A stretch of 64,000 bases of DNA from Diatrype stigma (GCA_022225965.2 JAKJXP020000072.1:182061-246060); one strand, 5' to 3'; positions 35,695 to 50,548 are shown, numbered from the stretch's first letter. Numbers and translations: made by a program. The notes: a model not told the origin generated them from the letters alone.

Positions 35695-38600
35695 ATTAAT
35701 CGGCTTTTTAATGCCAAAAGTTAAATAAATCGTAAGGATTTTGGATTTATTTGGCTTAGGTTTTATTAAAAAGCTTTATATTTCGTTATAAACGCTTAAA
35801 GTAACGATAATATTAAATATTATATTAATAACTGGTATATTAAAGTTGGGCCCGTTTTTTATATATGTAATTTTAAATTACGAATGAAATAATTTAATAA
35901 AGTCGTTTATATTATAAGGCATAATATTTATAATAATTGCCGTTATTACTAAAATAAAATTAAACTTTACGTTTATCGGAATTATATCGTTTACGACGCT
36001 ATAAATATAAAGATTTTATATTATAATTATGAATATATTTATCGTTACGTTTATGGTTAAAATTATTAAGGTTAAGGCTTTTATGTTTTTTGCTTATAAT
36101 GTTACGAAATAATTATTATCGGTATTATTTTAAATCGTTTTTATTTTAATATTTTTAAATATTATAATGGAATGGCTGGATGTATTTTATATTACGATTA
36201 TTTGCGAAATTTTGGCATTTATTATTATTTCAAATACTTAAGAATATAATGCGATAAAACTAAAATTACGATTATTAAAAAAAGCTTTATAATTAATCGG
36301 AATATAAACCCGTTATTTTGCCGTTAAAATAATTTTGTAGTAATTAATAATTTTTCGTATAATGGCTTTACTTTTCAGTTATACGTCAACGTCGATTTAG
36401 AAATTATCCAAAGCAGCGAATATTATATATCTTTTAATAAAATTAATTAATGCGCCATAAAAATATATAAAATCGTTGCTTACGAATATGTTAAAGTGTT
36501 TTTTTTTATTCAAAACCCATCTTTGCTTTTCAAATTCCGTAATAACATTTTTGCCATTTTTGCTTTTACCGGGCAAATAAAACTTAAATATTGCCCATTT
36601 CTTTATTTTTTTTTTCGATTTCCTAAACCTTTTTAAATCGGGCCTTTATGGAATGATTTAAAATGAATAAAATAAAACGCTTAATAAAAGTACGACCCGC
36701 CTTTAAATTTATATAAACCTTAAAATTTAAACCTTTTGGTATCGCTTAAGCTTTTATTTTGGCATATATATAACTTAATAATATATTATTATCGTTAAGG
36801 CCTAAGGGTAATATTATTTTTATCGTTAAAAGTTTTAATTTAATAAAGGGATTTATTAATTAAATTTAAAATGCTTATTTAATTTGCTTATCTTAAGCCT
36901 AAAAAGTTACATTTGGTTTATAACTTTATTAAAAATGCTTAAATAATTTGTTTTTAAATAGGAAAATGTCGTAATAAATATTATACGTACGTCGTATTGC
37001 ATTTATTAATAATGGATTTTAAATGCTTTCGTTTATAACCGCTTTTGGTATAACGCATTTCTTTAAATGCCGTTTCCGTTAAATTATAATAAAAAATATA
37101 TAAAAGCATTAATAATATATTAATAACTTTTTAAAAACCATATATAACTTTTCGTCGTTTCTTAAGTTTTAAAATAATTTATTCGAATTATTAACATTTT
37201 TTATTAATCCAAATTAATTTTCGGAATTTCCGCTTTGGTTTGCTTAATGGATATTGTTTCGGCCTTTATATACCTTTTCGCGATATTTTTGGCTTCCGTT
37301 ACGTCGGTTTTTTTCGTTATTTCGTCGATTACGTCGATCGTTTTGGCCGTTTCGCTTATTAACGGGTCGATTTTCTTTATGTTGGTTATTTCGTTAATTG
37401 CTACGTTTATTATTCCGATAATTCCTACGTTTGTCGTTTTATCGATTATTACGTCAGTCGTCGTTGCAACGATCTCCGTATCGTAAGCGGTAAGTATCGA
37501 AATATTTTATATGTTCGTTTTTTTTTTAATAATCGTATTAAAAACGGCTTTTGTTGCGCTAATAGTTTCGATTTCGAAGCTTGCGAAAGTATTCGTCGTA
37601 ATTTCGTTCTTTTAATTGCTTTAAAAAACGTAAGCTGCTTTATGCATTACCATAATATAAAACCTTTAAGTTTTCCGAATGCGCTTACGTAAGGTATTTT
37701 TAAAATGCTAACGCTAAAAGGATTATTTTATTTTGTTTAATTTAAAGCATATATATTTTAAATATTTCATATTAAAAAAGCTGCCTTAAATATTGCTTTA
37801 CGGCCAAGTTTATATAATTCCAAACTTACATTATAATTTCGTATTAATTAATATTATTATTAATTAGGGTTCCTATTATACGAATTTATTTAAGCTTTTT
37901 TATAACGTAAATTTATAAAGCGTTTTCGTTTTTTATTAAATCGCGTAAAACGAAATATAAGAAATTAAATTATATTATTGCCATTACGGCATCGGATCGG
38001 AATCGATTAATTAAAGTTAATAATATAACCTGGATTTTAATTATGCGGAATTATATATAATTAAATTCCTAAAGCTCGTTATTTTATTATATAATAACTA
38101 AACCGATTAATAAGGTTTGAAATAATATTAACAATTGCCTTTTATAATTCGTTTAATTTATTTTGTTTTTTAAAAAGCTATTTATGCGATTACGAAATAC
38201 GTATATATCGGTAAAAATAATTAATATCTTTATAAGAATAAAGCCTATGCCTTTTGGGTTTGATTCGTATAAATCGAAAATTCCGATATTTTTTTTTTAA
38301 GCTTATAACTTAATAAAAATTGGTTTTAAAAAGCTGAATAATAATGTATATTAAAAAAGTCGTTCCGTCGGTCGGGAAAACGTAATTTTCGTTAATGTAA
38401 ATTATAATTATTATTAATATATGTTTCCGTAATTAAAATACGGATTTAATTATTGGATTGGCTTATTGCTTTTCGAATGTTTTTTTGAATTTATTTGCCC
38501 ATGTTTGTTATAAAATTTATAAATTAATTGCTTAATTAAATTACCGAATCTTAAAAATCGCCAATTTTGGCGTTAAGTTTTGTAATAATTCTTAAATCGG

Positions 38601-39691
38601 AAATTATTTGCTTATATATTACTTAAATTAATTTTATATTTCCGTTTAATTTATTTATATCAAGCTTATTATAGGAATTTCGTAAAGCTATATTCGTTAT
38701 GCGTAATTTATTACGGATGCCCGTTATTATTGCTTTGGTTAAATCGTATAATATTTTTGGTCGATTTATTTCGTTTAACGACCGGCGTTTTTAATTTTAA
38801 TTGTCCGCCATATTATTTATAGGCTTACATTAAAATAAGTTATTGTTTTTTAATTTTAAATATAAATAAGCCTCGGGAAAAAAGTCGATATTGCTTATAA
38901 GTTATTTAATAAAACCTCGTTTATGCGATTTGTATATTGGATTTTTGGTAATTTCTTTTGTTTGGGTTATTGTTTTGGCCTGTTTTTTTTTTTCGTCGTA
39001 TTTTTGGTTAATAATCGTAAATTCCTCGAATTTTCCCGGTATTAATTAAAAGTTTAAAAAAAACGGATATAATGGATCTTTTAACGCCATTAATTATAAA
39101 AATCAACGGTACTAATAAGCCATATATATATATGCCAAATATTAATAAATAAAAGACGAATATAAAGTAATATAATAAAAATAATGGAATTAATCGTATT
39201 ACGATATACCGTTTATTTAGCGTTATTTAATAAAAGTTATTAAATCGGATAATAAGATTAAAAAGGTTTGCGTTAATACGATATACCGTTTGCTTAACGT
39301 TATTCGGTAATGGTATTTTCAGCGTATTACCGAAACGTTAATTTTCGTTTAATTCGATTAAGGTATTCTTAATATTTGCGAAAATAAGTTACGATATAAT
39401 CCAATTCTTTAAGATCCGGAAATGTAATGCTAAAAATAAGGTGGTTATTAATTTTTAACGGAAAAAGGTTTACGGTTTTCATTTGAAGGCCTTTTTAGGA
39501 TACGTACCGGGCGCGGAAAAAATTTTCGCGTTTAACGGACAAATTTCTAACGGATTGGTCGTTTTTTGTCGTTAAACAAGTTTTGGCCAAGAAAGTTTTT
39601 AGCATAAATCGATTTAAGGATTAATTAAATTAATTCGACGATAATTTAATATTTGGTTATATAATGGATACGCTTAAAAATGCTATCATTT

Positions 39692-39876
39692 TGGTGCGAA
39701 AATAATGGGTATTATAAAAATGATAATATTTTAAGAAGGTTATAGCCTATCCGCAAAACGGAAGGCTAAAGTTCTAATTTAGCTAGTTAAGTCTTATCTT
39801 TTTTTATTTCATATTTTATTCTTTATTTTATCTCTTTATTTTATAGATAGGTAGAATCCTTAAAGATCCTGTACTA
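39692..39876 (-). repeat. X right LTR
   Basis: This 185-bp partner of 32134-32318 is followed directly by the GTATC target duplication. Confidence 0.88.
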
Positions 39877-41956
39877 GTATCTTTATTAATTTATCGATTA
39901 TAATTAAGACGTATTTATATATAATGCCGTTACGAATATAAGAAAAAAATGATTTTACGTAATTAATACAAATATCGAATTAAAAGCGAAACGAAACCGA
40001 TAAGGAATTAAAAAATTTAATAATTAAATTACGAAAATTCTTAATTCGTTTATAAAAATAATAGGCTTAAACGAAAACGGCTATATTTCGGGAAAATTTC
40101 GGCTGAAAATAAATACGGCAAAAAAAATCGTATATTTTTATTCGTTTTAAATGGCTTTTTAATATAAAGCTATAGGTTCGGTAAAAGATTTATAAGCAAA
40201 AAGTTTCGTTCGGAAATATAAATAGCTTATTTTTAATATAAATTCGCTTTTAAATTGTTACGTAATCGGCTTTGGTAATTTTTATTTATTTCTTAATTTT
40301 TTGGCTAAACTTTTTATATTAAAGGTCCGTTATAATTTAAAGGAAATTTTATATTAAAAGCAACGCATTATAAGTTTCGTTAATTAAAATATCGATTAAC
40401 TTATTAACGTTTAAAGCGGAAAATTACAAAAATGCCTAACGGTTTGGAAATAATAAAATGCGATATCGATAAATTATTTTTTCGTTTTTAAGGTTATAAT
40501 AATTCGCTAACTTATTACCGGGAAATCGGAAAAATGCATTTAAAACGGTCGTTTTATTATCGGGTTTATAAATAATTTAAAATTTAAAATTATTAAGGAA
40601 TTTTAATTATCGGATTTGGCGTTAATTTAATAGCTTTATAATAATAAAGTATTATAAGTTTTTATAATCCGTAATTATTTCGACCGGTTTTTTGGTATCT
40701 TATAATTCGGAACGTTATTTTTCGAACGCTTTAATTATAACGAAAAACTTTTTATCGTAAATTTCGTAATTGCATTTCGTTAGGCTATATTTTACCGAAA
40801 AAAAGGCGATAAAACGTAAATTTCCTCATAAATCGTATTATAAGAAAATCTTTTTTAATGCTTAATCGGAAACGTTTATTTTTAAAACAATACGGCGTTT
40901 AAAATCGTAATATATAAATATAAATGCATTACAAAAAGCGTTTTTTAATTATTAAAACGCCGTTATTACGGCATTTAAGAAATATTTTAGTTATTTTTTT
41001 TTATTTATTAAAGCCGTTAAAAAATAAGTTAAAGCTAAAAAGCCTTTAATAAAGCGATAATAAAAATTCGTAAAGCTTAAGAATCGTTATAATTTACGTA
41101 ACGTTTCAAGCGGCTTTTAGTTTTTAATTAATTCGACTTTTTTTTTAAATTTATTTAAATGCCGTTTATTAATATAATAAATCTTAAATATTTTGTTTTT
41201 ATTACGTTAAATTTATATTTCCGAATATTTATCGTAAAACTAGCATTCGTTAAGCGAATAAGAATTTTTCGGACGTATTATCGGTATCTTTGTTTTAAAT
41301 TTGTTATATATTAAAATATCGTTTAAATATGCTATAACGTATCGGTTTAATAAATTAAATAAAATATCGTTAATATAATATTAAAACGAATTCGAAACGC
41401 CGGTTATGCCGAAATTGATTATTTAGCATTCAAAAAGGCCGAACCTTATAATAAACGTTATTTTTTATTCGTTTCCGGAAGCGATCCGAAATCGATTAAA
41501 CGCCGTAATAATATTAAGCTTAATATAAATTTTCGCTTAATAAAAATTATTTAAAGTTTTTCGAATTAACGAAATAAAGTATTTATTTTTAACGGTAACG
41601 TTATTAAGTTTTTTATAATTCATATAAATACGGATTTTGCTTTCGGATTTTTTTATAAATAAAATCGATACCGTTATAAAAAAAATACTAATTCGGATAA
41701 ATTCTTTTTTTAAATAATCGTTAATGTATTTTTTAATTGCTAATAGTTCTTTAGGAAATATCGGGCGAAATCGGTTATATGGGAAGATTTAATTAAGAAA
41801 TAATTTTATTTTATAGTTATATGGGCAATAAAAAAGTAACGTTTCGGCCTTATATAAAAAAAAGGCCTTAATTAAGTCGTAATACTTTAGGGAAAGTTTT
41901 TTTAGGATTTCTTTTATCGTAACCGAAGGTTTTCCATTTAAGTATTTTTAAATGTT

Positions 41957-42107
41957 TATTACGGTTATAAATAAATATAAAATTAAGGAGATATAATTAT
42001 TATTATACGAAAAAAAAAAGAAAGATTTAAATTAAAAGAAACGAAACGTCTCCTTATATATAGCGATATAAAGCCGGGCCGGTAACTATATATTTAGTAC
42101 CGTAATA
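41957..42107 (-). repeat. E1 inner copy, left LTR
   Basis: 151 bp, same termini and AAAGCCGGGCC core as the other three E1 LTRs. Confidence 0.88.
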
Positions 42108-45100
42108 ATAAGTTCCCTTTTTTTAAGTAATTATTCTTAATTATTTTTTAAAATTGATTTTTTGGATTATTAAATAACGAAAAGGTAATATTTTAATTAT
42201 AATTTTGTATTAATTCGAGATATATCTAATAGCGCCAAGCCGGATCCGGAAGGAAAATACCTGTTTCGAATAACGTATGTTTTAATAAGTTATTTGGTTT
42301 CGTATTTTTTATTAATTCGAAGCGCTAAACCGGATTCGAAAATAAATACCTGTTCCGAATAACGTATTATTATAATAATTATATATTTATATATTTAATT
42401 ATTAATTATAAAGCTTTGCATTTAAAGTATAAATACGTTAATATTTTTTTTTATAATTTTGTTTTTTTTAAGGCTTACCGAATCGTAATTATTTCGTTGC
42501 CTTTTTTTTTCCGATCGATTAATATCCGCGTTCGTTTTGTCGTTTCGTTTGTTTTTCGTTTATTTATTTATTTATTAATATTATTATTGCGCCGACGTTA
42601 TGTCTTTTCGCTTTTATATCGCTTTCGCTTCGTTTTTTTTAACGAAGTCGCTATATATAAAGTGCTTTCGGCATATTATAAAGCATTTCGATCCGGTTAA
42701 CGGCAAAATGCCGGCGTTTATATACGAATAAACGAATGCAATAAGCGTAATATATTTTTTATATATCGGTTATAAAGATTTTTATAAATTCGTAAATTTA
42801 ACCGGCATTTTAATAACGTTTTGCGAATAACGTAGGATTTATTTATTAATAATTTTATATTTAAGTATTATTTAAAATATAAAGCGATTAAACGAATTTG
42901 TTTACTTTTTTGCATCAAACCGATTATTTTTTCGGCATTATTTAAAACGACGACGATAATAATAATAATCCGCTTTTAAATTTCGAAAATAAATTCGTTC
43001 GAATTTATCCGGAAAATATCCGAATTGCTGTCGTTACGGTTATATTTTGCATTTGCGTCGTTTTCGAAGCGGCCGAAAAGGCTTATCGTATTATTATCGG
43101 TAAAACCGGTATTAAAAAAAAGCGAATATGTTTTGTTTTTTAATCGTTTAATGCCGTATTGATATTAAATTAACCGTAAAACGTTTAAATTCCGGATATA
43201 TATATTACTTAAATCGTTACGTATTATATTTTAATGCAAATATAAAATCCCGCTTTTCGCATTTACGACATAAATATTTCGTTTCGTATTTGTTTCGTTT
43301 TTAATTGGCTAACGAAAAAATAATAAAACGACGATATTTAAGCGACTTAAAAAGTCGCTATCGAATCGCGTTTAATTTCCGGCGACGCCGGCTGGCAAAT
43401 TTAAACGATCGTTAAGCGCGCTTTTTATTAGGAAATAAAGCAAATCCTAATTACGGAATTCGGCCGTAACTGGGCGGACGACGATATAACGACGTTTCCG
43501 TTCGATTTCGCCGCTTATTAAGCGATAATTCGTTTTTTTTTTGCCGGCTTTTATTTGCAGTAATATATTAAGTTGCGTTTTATTAATATTTTAGTATTAA
43601 TTTATAATTAATTAATTATCGTTTCGGTTTTATTTCGGCTTTTATAATTTAATTCCGGCCTTTTAATTATGATTTTCTTTATTTTTTTTATTTTTTTTTA
43701 TTAATATAAATCGTTTTACGGCTTATTAAACTTTTTGGGCCAATATAAATAAAAACCCTTTTTTTTTTGTTTATTTACTTTGTAATTCTTATTAATTATA
43801 ACTTAAGGCCGCGGTTTTTTCGGGCCATATTTATTAATTTAAAAGGCCCGGCTTAATAGGATTTTTTTATGAAAGTTTATTATATTACCGTCGTATTTTT
43901 GGAAATTCCGGGCCGGTTTTTAAATGGGCCGATACGGGGCCGGCTATTTTATTCGGTACTGTGATTTTATTCGTATATACCGAAAGTTAAGGATTTTGTT
44001 AAAGTATTATTTTTTATTTTTTATTTCTTTATTTTGCGGTATTATAACGCTTTTGGTCCGCCGGTTTAGTTTTTCGTTAATAGCTTCTTAGCCGGAAAAG
44101 TTTTATTAATGCCGTTAAATTAATAAAATATAAAAAACGGGGAAAATTCGAAAGTAATTAAGTATTTAAACGGTTACGGCCCGTTTATACGTTTTCGTAA
44201 TAAAAAAAGGGCCCATTTATTTATTACTTAGCTTTTTTATAAGTCGTTTTGTTTTAATATTTTTAATATTAACTTAAATCCAGTTTTTTATTTCGAATAT
44301 GCCGGCATTAATTTAATACCGGTTTATATTTTTAACCTGGCGTTTTTAGGATTTTGTTATAAAGGATTTAATTATTGCTAGGATTTTTTCGATTTTATTA
44401 ATTACGGTCGTAACGTTATGGAATTCTTATTGGCGGGCTAATGTTTTAAAGGCGATAATAAAACGGTTCGATTTGGTATTTATTTTTAAATAAAAGCCGT
44501 AATTAACGAAAAAAAGTAATATATTAATTATTTCCGAAACGGCATTATTTTCGGCAAATTTCGTTAATAAGAACCAATTAATTTAATCGTTTTAATAAAA
44601 AAAGCAATAAAAACGGAAATATTATTTTATAGCGTTATTAATAATTTCCGTTTATTTATTAAATTTAAAGTAATATATTAACGAATAATATAAATTAATG
44701 CTTAATCGGCAATTAAGTTTATTTTAAAACATAAAAACGAATTATATATTTTTATTAAATATAATCGTATTAAGGGTTCCGTAAAACTTATAGATTTACG
44801 TTACGAAGGCGTTTTTAAAAGTTTTAGCTTTCGTATCGAAAATGAATATATAATGGCGTATTTTCGTTAATTTATCGATTACGATTAAAACGTATTCGTA
44901 TATAATGCCGTTATGGATACAAAAAAAAATGGTTTTATGTAATTAATAAAAATATCGAACCAAAAGCGAAACGGAATCGGTAAGGAATTAAGAAATTTAA
45001 TGGCTAAATTACGGGAATTTTTAATTCGTTTATAAAAATAATAGGCTTAAACGAAAACGGTTACATTTCGGAAAAGTTTCGGCCAGAAATAAATGCGGCG

Positions 45101-46269
45101 AAAAAGGTCGTATATTTTCGTTCGTTCTGGATAACCTTTTAATATAAAGCTATGAATTCGATAAAGGATTTATAAGCGAAAAGTTTCGTTTAAGGATATA
45201 AATAATTTATTTTTAATATAAATTCGTTTTTAAATCGTTACGTAATTGGCTTTGGTAATTTTTATTTATTTCTTAATTTTTTAGTTAAACTTTTTGCATT
45301 AAAAATCCGTTATAGCTTAAAAAAAATCCTATATTAAAAGCGACGCATTATAGGTTTCGTTAATTAAAATATCGATTGGCTTATTAACGTTTAAGGCGAA
45401 AAGTTATAAAAATATTTAACGGTTTGAAAATAATAAGATACGGTATCGATAAATTATTTTTTTATTTTTAAAGTCGTAATAATTCGTTAATTCATTATCG
45501 GGAAATCGGGAAAATGCATTTAAAACGGTCGCTTTATTATCGGGTTTATAAATAATTTGGAATTTAAAGTTATTAAGAAATTTTAATTATCGGATTTAGC
45601 ATTAATTTAATAATTTTGTAATAATAAAATGCTATAAGTTTTTGTAATTCGTAATTATTTCGACCGGTTTTTCGGTACCTTATAATTCGAAACGTTATTT
45701 TTTAAATGTTTTAATTATAACGAAAAGCTTTTTATTATAAATCTCGTAATTATATTTCGTTAAGCTATGTTTTGCCGAAAAAAAAACGATAAAACGTAAA
45801 TTTTTTCGTAAATCGTATTATAAAAGGATCCCTTTTAATGCTTAATCGAAAACGTTTATTTTTAAAATAATACGGCGTTTAAGGTTATAATATGTAAATA
45901 TAAATGCGTTATAAAAAGCGTTTTTTAATTATTAAAACGCCGCTATTACGGCATTTAAAAGATATCTTGGTTATTTTTTTTTTGTTTATTAAAGCCGTTA
46001 AAAAACGAATTAAGGTTAAAAAACCTTTAATAAAACGACGATAAAAATTCGTAAAATTTAGGAATCGTTATAATTTGCATAACGTTTTAAGCGGCTTTTA
46101 GTTTTTAATTAATTCGATTTTTTTTAAATCCATTTAAATGCTATTTATTAATATAATAAGTTTTAAATATTTCGTTTTCGTTACGTTAAATTTATATTTC
46201 CGGATATTTACCGTAAAGCCAACGTTTATTAAATAAATAAAAATCTTTCGAACGTATTATCGGTATTTT

Positions 46270-46445
46270 TTTTAAAACTTGTTATATATTAAAATATCGT
46301 TTAGGTATATTATAACGTATCGATTTAATAAATTAAATAAAATGTCGTTAATATAATATTAAAACGAATTCGAAACGCCGGTTATGCCGAAATTGGCCAT
46401 TTGGCATTCGAAAAGGCCGAATTTTATAATGAACGTTATTTTTTA
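46270..46445 (-). pseudogene. E1 inner copy reverse transcriptase core
   Basis: Minus-strand translation gives FIIKFGLFECQMANFGITG, then one stop, then YYINDILFNLLNRY and VIIYLNDILIYNK. This is the Ty3/gypsy palm from the FGL-E block to the YLDD site (46296-46307), with Asp changed to Asn. It is one of the best-preserved protein stretches in the AT-rich block. Confidence 0.8.
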
Positions 46446-47990
46446 TTCGTTTCCGAAAGCGATCCGGAATCGATTAAACGTTGCAATAATATCGAGCTTA
46501 ATATAAATCTTTACTTAATAAAAATTATTTAAAGTTTTTCGAATTAACGGAATAAAGTATTTGTTTTTAACGATAACGTTATTAAATTTTTTATAATTTA
46601 CGTAAATGCGGATTCCGCTTTTGGATTTTTTCGTAAATAGGATCGATATCGTTATAAAGAAAATATTGGCCCGAATAAATCCCTTTTTAAAATAATCGTT
46701 AATATATTTTTTAATTATTAATAACTTTTTTAAGAAATATCGAACGGAATCGGTTATACGAAAGGGTTTAATTAAGGAATAGTTTTATTTTATGGTTATA
46801 TAAGCGATAAAAAAGTAACGTTTTGGTTTCGTATAAAAAAAAGGCTTTAATTAGGTCGTAATATTTTGGGGAAAGTTTTTTTAGGATTTCTTTTATCGTA
46901 ATCGGAGGTTTTTTATTTAAGTATTTCTAAATGTTTTCGTTTAAGATTCGTCGTAGCCATGGTATTTCCGTTATTTAATCGTGGAAATTTCGTAATCGTT
47001 TCGGTATTGCATTCGAATTTAAGGTATTGTTTTATATTAAAATATTTCAAAAAAGGATATTAAATATTTGGTTTATAATATTTTCGATTAACGCTTAAGA
47101 TTTTAGATCGGTTACGGTTAAAAAACGAAATATATCCGTTATAGCGATAAATTATTAAAATAATATATTATTTATTAATACGCCGTTTATGCGGTAAAAT
47201 ATAAGGAAATTCGTAATACGAAAAAACCGGATATCGACGGAATTAGCATCGGCTTGGATATAATTCGGAATCGATTTAGAAGTTACGGGTATTTTTTCGG
47301 ATTTAGGAGTTTCGGGTATTAAAGTTTGGGGTCGATTTGTGGCCTAATTTGTGGTTTGGGTTCGGTTTTAAATGTAGCTTTTGATTTTGATTTAATTTTA
47401 GGCGTAGTTCCTAATTTAATTTCGATTTTGGATTAGGTTTTAATGCTAGGCTAAAGTCGGAAAAGGATTAAAAAAGTTTAGGTTTAAAAGTATTTTATTA
47501 TTAATGGTAAATATTTTATGGTTTTAATTAATGCTAAAATTATAATGCTAAAGTTAAAAAAAATCCAATATAACGTTAAAACCGTTTAGGCGTTATCGAT
47601 ATAAAAGGATTTGTTTTTTAATAAGTTTTAATTAATAATTTATAATATTATATTTAGAAATTATTTCCGTTACGGTGCCGTTTATAAAGCAAAATACTTT
47701 AAAAACGAACAAATTAAAGCTAAATAAATAAGTATTATATGCGAAATTATTATTAATAAAACCATATAATAAGCATTTATTATTAATTATAACATAAAAT
47801 GAAATTAATTTATCGTCGGAACGAAATATTTTAGCAAGAAAAGAAAATAATATATTAAGGCTTATTAAATATATATATAATTTATTCTTTATAATTTCGA
47901 AATGTTTTAAAAAGGACCTTTAATTGCGACTTTTATTAAAGGCTAAGCTTTTTCCGGCGATCCGTTATTTCTTTTTCGGTTTTTTTCGAA

Positions 47991-48032
47991 ACAATCTTTA
48001 TAAAAATGACCCGCTTTTTTACAATATAAGCA
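47991..48032 (-). pseudogene. E1 inner copy gag zinc knuckle (intact CCHC)
   Basis: The minus strand encodes CLYCKKAGHFYKDC, a perfect C-x2-C-x4-H-x4-C retroviral-type zinc knuckle. It places gag at the high-coordinate end of the element. Confidence 0.85.
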
Positions 48033-49314
48033 TAAGTAATCGTTAAAACGTCGGATTTTTTTTACGAAAAAAACTTACGGAACCGTATCGTTTTAGCCGT
48101 ATCGAATTATATAAGTTTTAATATAAAGGCTAATGGAAATACGGATATATGTATTAATTAAAAAGGTTATTATTATTTTTTAATAAGGGCCTTATTTTCC
48201 AGATTATTAAATAAATTTCGATATAAATTAATTCATTTTACGGCATCGTCGTTTGTTAGCCGGTTTATTACCGAAACGAATGTATTTTATAAAGCTTTAT
48301 TAATTTTCGCTTATAATGTTACGACGCAAATGGCGTTAAATTATTGGCTTTAATCCGTATATTTAATAAATAAGCTTATGAATTTTTCGAAGAATTTATT
48401 GTTTTATTAAAAAGCTATAAAGCTTTTATAAACTGTTATTCGGATATTTTTAACGATATATAAGATATTTAGAAACGTAATTAGGTTGGTATAATTTCGT
48501 CATTTTTTCGGCCATTATTAGGAATCGTTAAGGTACTTGGTAATTATATCGATTCGTTTTTTAACGTAAATATATGCCTTATTATTTAAATATTAAGCTA
48601 TATATATAATCCGGTTTATTTCCGTTATATATACGTAACGATCGAAGGCCAGTTTTAAGTAAACTTAAGATTTCCAATTAACGTATTTCTTTTATATTTC
48701 GGAATCGTTATCGTTTAGTTTTTTAAATTTTAATGGATCGCTATTTTTAGGTTTCGTTATCGGTTTAGTATTAAAGCCTTTTATATAATAAATGGTTTAT
48801 ATTTAATTAGCTATTAAAATAAGTTAAGAATAAAATTAATAAAAAAGAAATTCTAATTAATTAACGTTTAAAAAAAGGTTTAAAATCGAAAAGGATATTT
48901 AACTTATAAAACGGTTTAATTAAGAAATATATAAAGATGGGGGTTATTGCTATTGAATTTGCGGAATCGTTTCGGAATCGTTTTTCTTTATTGCTGCGTT
49001 AAATTAACAATAAAATTCTTCGTTTTCTTAAATAAGCGTTTTAAGGCGTTGTTTTATTTCGTTTAAAATGGCATATTAAAAAGAATTAATCGTTGGATTA
49101 ATAATAATTAGGTCCAGAATCGATTAAAAGTTCCCTTAAAGGTATTAAATAATAAGGGCTAAATATTCGAATTTTTAAAAAATAGCCGCAGCGGTAATAA
49201 AAAAGGGTTAATTTAAATATAAAGCTATTGCGATTCTTTGGCGCTTATAATTTATCGTCCGGATTTTAAGACTTATAACTGGATCAAACCTATAAAAAAA
49301 TAGGTATAATAAAT

Positions 49315-49462
49315 TATTACGGCTATAAGCAAATATAAGGTCGAAAAGATATAATTATTGTTATACGAAAAAAAAAAAGGTTTAAGCTAAAAGGAACGAA
49401 ACGTCCCTTTATATATAGCGATATAAAGCCGGGCCGATAGCTGTATATTTGGTACCGTAATA
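49315..49462 (-). repeat. E1 inner copy, right LTR
   Basis: 148 bp; three bases shorter than its partner, in the A-rich run after GTTATACG. Confidence 0.85.
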
Positions 49463-50548
49463 ATGTTTTTATTAAAGATTCGTCGTAATTACGGTATTTC
49501 CGTTATTTAATCGTGGAAGTTTCGTAATCGTTTCGGTATTACGTTTAAATTTAAGGTATTATCTTATATTAAAATATTTCGAAAAAAAATATTAAATGTT
49601 TAATTTATAATATTCTCGATTAACGTTTAGGGTTTTGGGTTGGTTATAATTAAGAAACGAAATATATCCGTTATAGCGATAAATTATTAAAATAATATAT
49701 TATCCATTAATACGCCGTTTATGCGGTAAAATATAAGAAAGTTCGTAATACGGAAGGACCGAATATTAACGGAACTGGTATCGGCCTAAATATAATTCGG
49801 AATCGATTTAGGGGTTATGGGTATTTTTTCGGGTCTAGGGGTTACGGATATTTTTTTGGATTTGGAAATTTCGGATGCTGGAATTCGGAATCGATTTATA
49901 GCCTAATCTATGGTTTGGGTTCGGTTCCGGATATGGCTTTTGGTTTTGGTTTGGTTCTGGGCGTAATTCTTAATTTAATTCCGGTTTTGGGCCAGGTTTT
50001 GATATTAAATTGGAATTAAGAAGGAATTAAAGGAATTTAAGTTCGAAAGTATTTTGCTATTAATAACGAATATTCCATGGTTCCAATTAATATTGGGGTT
50101 ATAACGCTAAAATTAAGGGAAATCCAGTATAACGTTAAAACCATTTAGGCGTTATCGGTATAAAAGGACTTATTTTTTAATGGATTTTAGCTAATAATTT
50201 ACGATATTATATTTAAAAATTATTCCCGTTATGGTGCCGTTTATAAAGCAAAATATTTTAAGAATAAATAAATTAAAACTAAATAAATAAGTATTATATG
50301 CGAAATTATTATTAACAAAACCATATAATAAGCATTTATTATCGATTATGATATAAAATGGAATTAATTTACCGTCGGAACGAAATATTTTAACAAGAAA
50401 ACAAAATAATATATTAAGGCTTATTAAACGTATATATAATTTATTTTTTATAGCTTCAAAATGTTTTAAAAAGGGCCTTTAATTGCGATTTTTATTAAAA
50501 GCTAAGCTTTTTCCGGCGATTCGCCACTTTTTTTCGGTTTTTTTCGGA

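Larger units (their letters stand above)
32134..39876 (-). mobile_element. X: Ty3/gypsy element inserted in outer E1
   Basis: Two 185-bp LTRs (32134-32318 and 39692-39876) share TGATAATATT-TAAGAAGGTT, CGGAAGGCT and TTTAGCTAG blocks, and they run from TGGTAC/TGGTGC to GTACTA. GTATC is duplicated at 32129-32133 and 39877-39881. Joining the flanks restores the same sequence found uninterrupted in the inner E1 copy near 44845-44870. Minus-strand pol remnants: a pre-RT segment with PELWINKNPINIPLKEQ (35509-35694), AFIDNIIIYSD (RT active site, 35041-35052) and KYEPTEFEMACLIWA (RNase H, about 34345-34400). Length is 7743 bp. Confidence 0.88.
41957..49462 (-). mobile_element. E1 inner copy inserted within outer E1
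   Basis: LTRs at 41957-42107 (151 bp) and 49315-49462 (148 bp) are flanked by a perfect ATGTT duplication (41952-41956 and 49463-49467). The interior is collinear with the outer copy on both sides: 42108-44870 matches 29390-32133, 44870-46925 matches 39887-41945, and 46930-49314 matches 49465-51874. Length is 7506 bp. Minus-strand RT reads FIIKFGLFECQ, then RYVIIYLNDILIYNK, and gag keeps an intact zinc knuckle. A purine tract (AAAAAAAGGGAAC) precedes the LTR at 41957 on the minus strand. Confidence 0.9.

Noticed and set aside
37235..37486. Open reading frame for a very hydrophobic 83-residue peptide
   Set aside because: It lies antisense inside the RIP-degraded gag region of element X; its composition (runs of Ile, Val, Phe, Ser) follows from AT-rich repeats read backwards.
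41957..42107. A single element sharing LTRs with its neighbours (LTR-int-LTR-int-LTR tandem)
   Set aside because: Perfect ATGTT duplications on both sides of 41957-49462 and continuity of the outer copy across the gap show insertion rather than LTR-LTR recombination.
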